Shown: positions 61,701 through 64,000 of the stretch, piece after piece
How the letters are laid out: each line of letters opens with the position of its first letter
Numbering within the stretch: position 1 is the stretch's first letter
From: Lichenostomus cassidix
Taxonomy: Eukaryota > Chordata > Aves > Passeriformes > Meliphagidae
Direction: 5' to 3'
NCBI GenBank assembly: GCA_008360975.2
Contig: CM039183.1
Coordinates: forward strand, 78,466,350 to 78,530,349
Length of the DNA stretch: 64,000 nt
Position numbers and translations under genes: made by a program
The notes under the pieces: generated by a model
Database searches by the model: none
What the model was told of the DNA's origin: nothing
Seen by the model: the letters and a program-made list of their open reading frames with translations, nothing else

Positions 61701-63925
61701 ATGCACATGAGGGATTGGGACCATTATAGTCTTAAACCTTAGTAAAGCTTTGAGGAGAGTCCAGGAAGCTTACACTTGTCTGCTAGAGTTATGATGATGG
61801 GATGGCAATAGAAAAACTCAGAGGAAAATCTCTTTGAATTTGCCATTCTTTTTCCTTCTTAGAAGTGGTCAGAATGGTAAACAGTACTAAAATTAGGTCT
61901 GGGTTTCAATTGTTAGGAAAAGGATTTCTCTAGCATGTGAGATGCTGTACCAAAGCTTATAGTGTCTTTTAGAATTAAATTGACACTGTACAAGGTAACT
62001 TGAGTCTTCAAGTTCACAGAGGAGTTGCAATATACTCTTCTGAGTGTCTGTCCTTACCATACTTAAAGTATCTTTATCCAGAATTGGAGGAGCTAATGAA
62101 GCAAAGTCATAGGCTGAGCTGTCTTTTGTATCTTCCCAAGGACTTAACCTTGAGTGCTGTTGATGGCTCTTTAAACTCTCTTCTGAAGATTTACACTCTT
62201 TTAGCTGGTTTCTGACTATTTCTCTTCTCTCACCATTTTTGTGGTTAGAGTACTAAGGTGCTGTTGTGGACAAAAAACTATTTCATTCCACAGACAAAAT
62301 GAAGAGTCTGACAAATATGGAAACAACCTCTTTAGAATAAACCTTGTAGAAACTTTTTTTCTTCTTTGGAGTCACCTTGAGGTTTCTCCACTCTACTGTC
62401 ATTTGAAAACTTAGCCCTGTCTTCCTTAAATTCTTTCAAAGGAAAGAACAGCTCACAATAACAAGACCTGAGGTCAAAATTGGAGTTTTAAAGTATGTGC
62501 ATCTATGTGCTGGTATATTGAATGTATATTTAAAATATTTCTTCAGTCTTCTCCAGCCACAACTGTTACATCTCCTAGTTCTACTCCAGCAAAAACTATT
62601 GATACATCTCCTCCAGTTGATCTTTTTGCAACATCATCTACAGCTGCTCCAGTCAGGTAAGTTAAAAAGTGAATTTGAGTTACTGAGCTTCGTGTAGGTA
62701 CCAAAGTCATACTTGTAACAGGAGGCTGGCCTGTAGGGCTTTGCTTATTTTACAGGCAGTGTACATCACTATTCAATGGGCTACATTATTCTGCCACTAT
62801 AGATCACAAATAAACTCTAATACCCCCCCACCAAAAAATGCTGTACAGAATTTCTAATTGAGTAGACTGAAGTAATGTGCTAATCCACAGTAGTCTTTAC
62901 TGACCTTCAGGATTCTCTTTCTAAAACTGCTTAGTTAATATTCCCTTTTCTTGCTTTTCAAATCAGTTAATCAAGCACAAAGATAATGAACTTCTGAAGG
63001 TTAAAGTAAAGATAAACATTTTACCTGTGAGAAAATCTGAACCTTACTTTCAAGTCAAAAGCAGAAAAAAGCGCTGTTGCTCATTGTAAAGAGCAGAAGT
63101 GATTGAACTTTAGTAAAAACTCTAACCTTGAACCAAGTCTGTAACATGTAACTAATTTATGTGTGAGGTGAAGAGCTTCGCTGAAGAAAGAGCCTCTGTT
63201 GTTTGTTATTTAAATGTTCTAGACGAGCAAGATCTGGTTTCCTAAGTAAATACCTGACTGGCATAACCCATAGAAATTTTGCCTCTACTGTCTAGTGCCT
63301 ATTTATTGCCTGGAAATGTGGGTTTCTTGCTTTCTGACATGGCATGTTGAAATATGAAAGTAGAATGGTGCTGGTTTCAGTCACAGCAATCATTTTCTCT
63401 GGTTTTAGGGACCACCTGGGATTTTGCATTTTCTGGTTTGGGTGTTGTGGTGGGTTTCTTTTGGTTTTGTCAGCTGGTTGGTTTTAGGTAGGGGGTTTTT
63501 TCTGTTTGGTTATTTGGGGTTTAAAAAAGAAATTGTAAGTCTAGTAGATCTGTTTAAATGTCCTTGCCAGGAAATGGAAATAATTAAGGTTCCCATCCTG
63601 GATTGTAACATATTCTTGGGACTCACTGCACTAGAAGTGCTTATGGCCACTGCTCTAATCCTGAGGCCTGAAAAAAATGTCTCTGTTTCATCCAAACTCA
63701 GGTTAATTTCTATAATCCACTTATGACTTTTTAAAAAAATTCAGTTGAAACAGCAAATTCCTCCAGCATTTAATGTCTCTCTTCCTTTTCTCGGCAGCTC
63801 TTCCAAACCTTCCAGTGATCTTTTGGACCTTCAGCCAGATTTTGCTGGTACTGGGCAGGCAGCTCCAGCACCTGCTCCTGCGGGTGCTGCTGCTGCTGCT
63901 GCTGGTGGAGCCACTTCGTGGGGAG
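25645..63925 (+). CDS. SNAP91: SNAP91 (AP180) gene, 5' part, 13 coding exons visible
   Basis: AP180 is a presynaptic clathrin-assembly protein. Its N-terminal ANTH domain binds PI(4,5)P2 and synaptobrevin/VAMP, and its unstructured C-terminal half binds AP-2 and clathrin during synaptic-vesicle endocytosis (established knowledge). The joined exons give about 383 residues in one continuous frame that closely follows vertebrate AP180. Residues 1-290 are the ANTH domain, including Lys28, Lys38, Lys40 and His41 of the phosphoinositide-binding surface. A Ser/Thr/Pro-rich linker follows, then DLF, DLL and DF motifs of the adaptor/clathrin-binding type. Exon lengths are 130, 143, 76, 103, 94, 112, 107, 42, 71, 6, 28, 110 and 128. 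All introns are GT-AG and phases match at every junction. PICALM is the paralogue, but the linker and exon 12-13 sequence fit AP180 better. The gene is cut by the right window edge. The assembly repeats exon 12 through a probable artefact. Confidence 0.96.
31395..31830. repeat. possible degraded interspersed repeat (LTR-like), uncertain
   Basis: This 0.4-kb patch is richer in GC and in phrases such as GGTGGAGCAGGAGGTACAG, GAAGCAGATATCCCC and CCACTGAGGAAAAG, which resemble avian ERV-derived repeat wording I half recognise. The boundaries and family cannot be fixed by eye. A minus-strand open frame of 129 codons crosses it but has no known domain. It might also be ordinary intron. Confidence 0.3.
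38064..38084. repeat. (TTTG)n microsatellite
   Basis: Four to five TTTG units inside intron 1, flanked by T-rich sequence. Likely variable in length between individuals; no function is inferred. Confidence 0.8.
43916..44058 (+). CDS. SNAP91: SNAP91 coding exon 2 (residues 44-91)
   Basis: The exon completes Tyr44 and encodes [20 protein letters not shown] through [19 protein letters not shown], a core part of the ANTH alpha-solenoid that is nearly invariant in AP180 and CALM. Acceptor CCCACAG and donor GTGAGT are strong. It ends on a codon boundary, so the next exon begins with Arg. Confidence 0.97.
44059..45110 (+). other. SNAP91: SNAP91 intron 2
   Basis: Canonical GTGAGT...TTGCAG intron of 1,052 bp. 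AT-rich, with no recognised element. Confidence 0.95.
45111..45186 (+). CDS. SNAP91: SNAP91 coding exon 3 (residues 92-116)
   Basis: Encodes [20 protein letters not shown] then KSGSH plus the first base of Gly117. This is ANTH helix sequence typical of AP180. Acceptor TGTTGCAG and donor GTAAGC. The exon is 76 nt, phase 0 to phase 1. Confidence 0.96.
45187..46988 (+). other. SNAP91: SNAP91 intron 3
   Basis: A 1.8-kb GT-AG intron ending in a T-rich tract and TTTTTTACAG. A run of about 16 T lies near 45498. No other element recognised. Confidence 0.94.
46989..47091 (+). CDS. SNAP91: SNAP91 coding exon 4 (residues 117-150)
   Basis: Encodes [20 protein letters not shown] then [13 protein letters not shown] plus two bases of a Gly codon. 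Continuous with exon 3 in the ANTH domain. Acceptor TTTTTACAG and donor GTAAGC. The GG|A phase-2 junction to exon 5 is confirmed by the Gly-Ala-Glu-Gly reading. Confidence 0.96.
47092..48680 (+). other. SNAP91: SNAP91 intron 4
   Basis: GT-AG intron of about 1.6 kb, ending CCCTCTTGCAG. No recognised repeat or RNA gene. Confidence 0.94.
48681..48774 (+). CDS. SNAP91: SNAP91 coding exon 5 (residues 151-182)
   Basis: Encodes [20 protein letters not shown] followed by [12 protein letters not shown]. The Glu in AEGVM and the Glu in LQEQ are small substitutions relative to mammalian AP180 as I recall it. The donor is GTATGT. Reading on into the intron gives an open frame for about 28 codons, but this is intronic and unlike AP180. 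Confidence 0.96.
48775..49945 (+). other. SNAP91: SNAP91 intron 5
   Basis: GT-AG intron of 1.17 kb ending in TTTGTGTGTAG. No recognised element. Confidence 0.94.
49946..50057 (+). CDS. SNAP91: SNAP91 coding exon 6 (residues 183-219)
   Basis: Encodes [20 protein letters not shown] then [17 protein letters not shown] plus one base of Glu220. ANTH-domain sequence, essentially identical to vertebrate AP180. The acceptor is TGTGTAG and the donor GTAAGT. Confidence 0.97.
50058..51411 (+). other. SNAP91: SNAP91 intron 6
   Basis: GT-AG intron of 1.35 kb. It contains the CR1 fragment at about 50382-50735, inserted antisense to SNAP91. The remainder is unremarkable. Confidence 0.93.
50382..50735 (-). 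mobile_element. CR1 LINE 3' end (5'-truncated copy)
   Basis: The + strand reads as the reverse complement of a chicken-repeat-1 3' end. It begins TATCACAGAATCA, has GGTTTGAAAAGACCTCTGACATC, then the diagnostic phrases CACCTCCAGGGATGGTGACTC and CCTGGGCAGCCCATTCCAAT, then CTGTGAAGAATTTCTT and GGGAGAAGAGACCAACC. CR1 is the dominant avian LINE and most copies are 5'-truncated like this one (established). The left boundary (element 3' end) is clear; the right boundary fades after about 50735 and could reach 50840. The copy has indels and is dead. Confidence 0.9.
51412..51518 (+). CDS. SNAP91: SNAP91 coding exon 7 (residues 220-255)
   Basis: Completes Glu220 and encodes [20 protein letters not shown] followed by [15 protein letters not shown], the C-terminal ANTH helices. 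Acceptor TTTCTTTAG, donor GTAAGT. Ends on a codon boundary. Confidence 0.97.
51519..52687 (+). other. SNAP91: SNAP91 intron 7
   Basis: GT-AG intron of 1.17 kb. A poly-G run of 10 lies near 52506. Acceptor tract TTTTTTCTCCACAG. No other element. Confidence 0.94.
52688..52729 (+). CDS. SNAP91: SNAP91 coding exon 8 (residues 256-269)
   Basis: A short 42-nt exon encoding [14 protein letters not shown], in phase 0 at both ends, near the end of the ANTH domain. Acceptor CTCCACAG, donor GTAAGC. Confidence 0.96.
53526..53650 (-). mobile_element. possible old CR1 LINE fragment
   Basis: On the + strand the segment reads TTTTGGAAGGAAAGGGTC, then ATGATCATCTCATCAAACTTCC and TGACCACTTCAG. This resembles the reverse complement of a diverged CR1 3' region (the usual GGAAGGGACC...GATCATCTAGTCCAAC wording). 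It is short and decayed, and the family assignment is tentative. Confidence 0.4.
54276..54352. repeat. short tandem repeat with CCTAAGATATTGGTAAG units
   Basis: About four imperfect copies of a unit near 20 bp (core CTAAGATATTGGTAAG) occur head to tail, with one unit shortened. Each unit contains GGTAAG, which resembles a splice donor, but no acceptor-bounded exon is associated with it. Confidence 0.8.
55893..55963 (+). CDS. SNAP91: SNAP91 coding exon 9 (residues 270-292)
   Basis: Encodes [20 protein letters not shown] followed by PGN plus two bases (AA) of the next codon. It carries the end of the ANTH domain and the start of the linker. Acceptor TTGCTTTCAAG, donor GTAGGT, which is weaker than its neighbours. 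The phase-2 end matters: the next codon is Asn if the microexon is included and Lys if it is skipped. Confidence 0.95.
55964..56371 (+). other. SNAP91: SNAP91 intron 9 (408 bp, upstream of the microexon)
   Basis: A short intron whose last 30 bases are pyrimidine-rich, with two TGC triplets (TTGCTTTCC and TTGCAATTTAG) close to the acceptor. UGC motifs at this position are the known binding signals for the neural microexon splicing factor SRRM4 (established family knowledge); their use here is inference. Confidence 0.9.
56372..56377 (+). CDS. SNAP91: SNAP91 coding exon 10, 6-nt microexon
   Basis: The six bases CGAAGG lie between an acceptor (TTGCAATTTAG) and a full-consensus donor (GTAAGT). 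Spliced between exons 9 and 11 they complete Asn293 and give Glu and Gly, restoring the known AP180 reading GNNEGSGAPSP. Without them the frame is kept but the reading becomes GNKSGAP: Asn-Glu-Gly is replaced by Lys. The agreement of frame, protein sequence and both splice sites is strong support despite the tiny size, which automated predictors usually miss. Confidence 0.93.
56378..57334 (+). other. SNAP91: SNAP91 intron 10
   Basis: GT-AG intron of 957 bp, from GTAAGT to CCTTTTTTTCCTAG. No recognised element. Confidence 0.93.
57335..57362 (+). CDS. SNAP91: SNAP91 coding exon 11 (28 nt, residues 296-304)
   Basis: Encodes the third base of Gly and [10 protein letters not shown] second very short exon, in the Ser/Pro-rich linker after the ANTH domain. 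Strong polypyrimidine acceptor; donor GTAAAT, a weaker consensus that would suit alternative use. Ends in phase 0. Confidence 0.95.
57363..59153 (+). other. SNAP91: SNAP91 intron 11 (insertion site of the ERV in the other haplotype)
   Basis: A 1.79-kb GT-AG intron with a T/G-rich low-complexity tract at about 57655-57726. The sequence from 58091 onward recurs at 61484 immediately after an ERV LTR. The junction at 58090/58091 is therefore the site where the alternative haplotype carries the provirus. Confidence 0.9.
57655..57726. repeat. T/G-rich low-complexity tract
   Basis: About 70 bases almost only T and G, with repeated GGTTTT units, inside intron 11. Open frames across it are rich in Phe, Leu, Gly and Trp and are not coding. 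Confidence 0.75.
58091..59720. repeat. copy 1 of a 1,630-bp block (contains exon 12), next to an assembly gap
   Basis: This block recurs at 61484-63113 at a constant offset of 3,393 bp without an indel. I saw eight single-base differences: 58119, 58215, 58516, 58566, 58597, 59063, 59150 and 59298 in this copy. That is about 0.5%, mostly transitions, which is the level expected between two alleles. The copy ends one base before the run of N. It looks like the haplotype without the ERV. Confidence 0.95.
59154..59263 (+). CDS. SNAP91: SNAP91 coding exon 12, copy 1 (residues 305-340)
   Basis: Encodes [20 protein letters not shown] then [16 protein letters not shown] plus two bases (AG) of Ser341. 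The Pro/Ser/Thr-rich segment matches the AP180 linker, and VDLFA supplies a DLF motif of the kind bound by AP-2. Acceptor TTTCTCCAG, donor GTAAGT. A near-identical copy at 62547-62656 is probably the other allele. Only one should be counted: using both would break the frame, because 110 is not divisible by three. Confidence 0.95.
59722..60221. other. assembly gap of exactly 500 N
   Basis: Five hundred undetermined bases, a round number typical of a placeholder of unknown size. Left of it is SNAP91 intron 12 and right of it is the middle of a proviral gag-side frame, so the gap hides the rest of the provirus and the contig junction. No protein can be read through it. Confidence 0.98.
60222..60917 (-). 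CDS. ERV gag-side open frame, partial (membrane-anchored N terminus)
   Basis: A minus-strand frame begins at an ATG pair (60917 and 60914), 33 bases downstream of the primer-binding site, and stays open for 232 codons until the gap. In order it shows: two or three hydrophobic segments in about the first 65 residues, starting [17 protein letters not shown]; a polar stretch with Cys and an Asn-Arg-Thr; another hydrophobic segment ([14 protein letters not shown]); a Lys/Ser-rich basic cluster (KKKSKSKSV); an acidic linker (TDDDAAGPS); and [12 protein letters not shown]...ITRSL-type and [12 protein letters not shown] sequence like that in avian ERV gag-proximal proteins. I cannot name the full protein and the C-terminal part is missing. 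The frame is technically open further upstream into the LTR, but similarity and position favour the 60917 start. Host SNAP91 runs the other way. Confidence 0.75.
60950..60967 (-). other. ERV primer-binding site for tRNA-Lys
   Basis: The + strand GCCCCACGTTGGGCGCCA is identical to the 3' end of tRNA-Lys1,2 including CCA. The minus strand therefore carries the 18-nt complementary site TGGCGCCCAACGTGGGGC, five bases inside the LTR end. This is the position and sequence expected for a Lys-primed retrovirus and fixes the transcriptional direction of the provirus. Confidence 0.93.
60973..61483 (-). mobile_element. ERV 5' LTR with a 56-bp internal tandem duplication
   Basis: A 511-bp LTR with TG at 60973 and CA ending at 61483 on the + strand (TGTCTTGG...CCTAGGACA). 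It is homologous to the solo LTR at 18318-18789. A GATGGCCCATTGCCTGTCAT unit starts at 61327 and again at 61383 (period 56 bp); the solo LTR has one diverged unit. GGATATAACC on the minus strand near 61231-61242 is TATA-like. The bases AAAACA after the LTR (61484-61489) are the expected 6-bp target-site duplication, but its partner is hidden in the gap. Confidence 0.93.
61327..61438. repeat. 56-bp tandem duplication inside the LTR
   Basis: Two adjacent units at 61327-61382 and 61383-61438 share GATGGCCCATTGCCTGTCAT(G/C)CGG(G/A)GTGGGT and then diverge with small indels around GATAATAGCTAA. In retroviral LTRs, direct repeats in U3 often act as enhancers; that role here is inference. Confidence 0.8.
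61484..63113. repeat. copy 2 of the 1,630-bp block (contains exon 12), fused to the ERV LTR
   Basis: Collinear with 58091-59720, with the eight differences falling at 61512, 61608, 61909, 61959, 61990, 62456, 62543 and 62691. It starts at the base after the LTR terminus and continues without a break into the unique sequence leading to exon 13. It is therefore the allele carrying the insertion and the one connected to the rest of the gene. Confidence 0.95.
62547..62656 (+). CDS. SNAP91: SNAP91 exon 12, second assembled copy (probable allelic duplicate)
   Basis: The 110-nt exon is identical in sequence to 59154-59263, with the same donor GTAAGT. The acceptor differs by one base (TTTCTTCAG here, TTTCTCCAG in copy 1), which should not harm splicing. 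This copy is on the contig joined to exon 13, so it is the better one to keep in a collapsed gene model. Confidence 0.85.
63424..63521. repeat. T/G-rich low-complexity tract
   Basis: A purine/pyrimidine-skewed stretch dominated by T and G with GGTTTT and GGGTTT units, in the intron before exon 13. An open frame across it is an effect of composition. Confidence 0.65.
63798..63925 (+). CDS. SNAP91: SNAP91 coding exon 13 (residues 341-383)
   Basis: Completes Ser341 and encodes [15 protein letters not shown], then a Gly/Ala/Pro-rich run and GGATSWG plus one base of the next codon (Asp in AP180). DLL and DF are clathrin- and AP-2-binding type motifs that recur through the AP180 assembly domain (established). 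Six successive Ala codons are GCT (63885-63902), a pure trinucleotide run. The donor GTAGAG is weak, but the phase matches the known continuation WGDLLGE. Sequence after 63925 does not encode AP180. Confidence 0.93.
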
Positions 63926-64000
63926 GTAGAGAAACCTCACTCTCAGCACCTCTTCTTGCAGTCTCTGTCTCCTTGCCTGGCTGAACTGAAATCTGCCTCT
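63926..64000 (+). other. SNAP91: SNAP91 intron 13, start only
   Basis: The last 75 bases are the start of the next intron. They do not encode the AP180 continuation DLLGED, so the next exon lies outside the window. Confidence 0.85.

Larger units (their letters stand above)
59264..63797 (+). other. SNAP91: SNAP91 intron 12 as assembled (inflated by gap, ERV and duplicate)
   Basis: As written, intron 12 is 4.5 kb and includes the gap, proviral sequence and a second exon 12. If the duplication is collapsed, the true intron is 62657-63797, about 1.14 kb. Its right part has a T/G-rich tract near 63424-63521. The acceptor before exon 13 is CTTCCTTTTCTCGGCAG. Confidence 0.85.

Overview
The window is vertebrate nuclear DNA, most likely from a bird. 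The evidence is a spliced vertebrate gene with GT-AG introns, a CR1 LINE 3' end of avian type, and a betaretrovirus-like (ERVK-type) endogenous retrovirus whose relatives are common in birds. No bacterial-style operons, CRISPR arrays or tRNA/rRNA genes were recognised. The species cannot be named from this sequence.

The only protein-coding gene I can support is SNAP91 (AP180, the neuronal clathrin-assembly protein), on the + strand. A CpG island at about 24.47-25.66 kb holds the promoter and 5' UTR. The start codon is at 25645. Thirteen coding exons follow (25645-25774 to 63798-63925), joined by canonical GT-AG introns. They encode about the first 383 residues of a protein that is about 900 residues long in mammals: the whole ANTH phosphoinositide-binding domain, the linker, and the start of the adaptor/clathrin-binding region. 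The remaining exons lie beyond the right edge. Exon 10 is a 6-nt microexon. Exon 13 contains a GCT/alanine run.

Positions 1-24.4 kb are AT-rich noncoding DNA upstream of SNAP91. They hold one solo ERV LTR (18318-18789), a few low-complexity tracts and a short tandem duplication. I could not recognise an exon of a neighbouring gene; RIPPLY2 is the upstream neighbour in human, by established knowledge. Introns are mostly unremarkable and contain a CR1 3' end (about 50382-50735), a weaker CR1-like fragment (about 53.5 kb) and a possible degraded repeat (about 31.4-31.8 kb).

The most striking structure is at 58091-63113. A 1,630-bp block carrying exon 12 occurs twice, collinear without indels and with 8 substitutions seen by eye. 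Between the copies lie a 500-N gap, the gag-proximal part of an antisense provirus and its 5' LTR. Copy 1 ends within one base of the gap, and copy 2 starts at the last base of the LTR. This is best read as two haplotypes laid end to end: one contig without the retroviral insertion and one contig with it. It implies a polymorphic ERV insertion in SNAP91 intron 11 and a false duplication of exon 12. Taken as real, the duplication would shift the SNAP91 reading frame.
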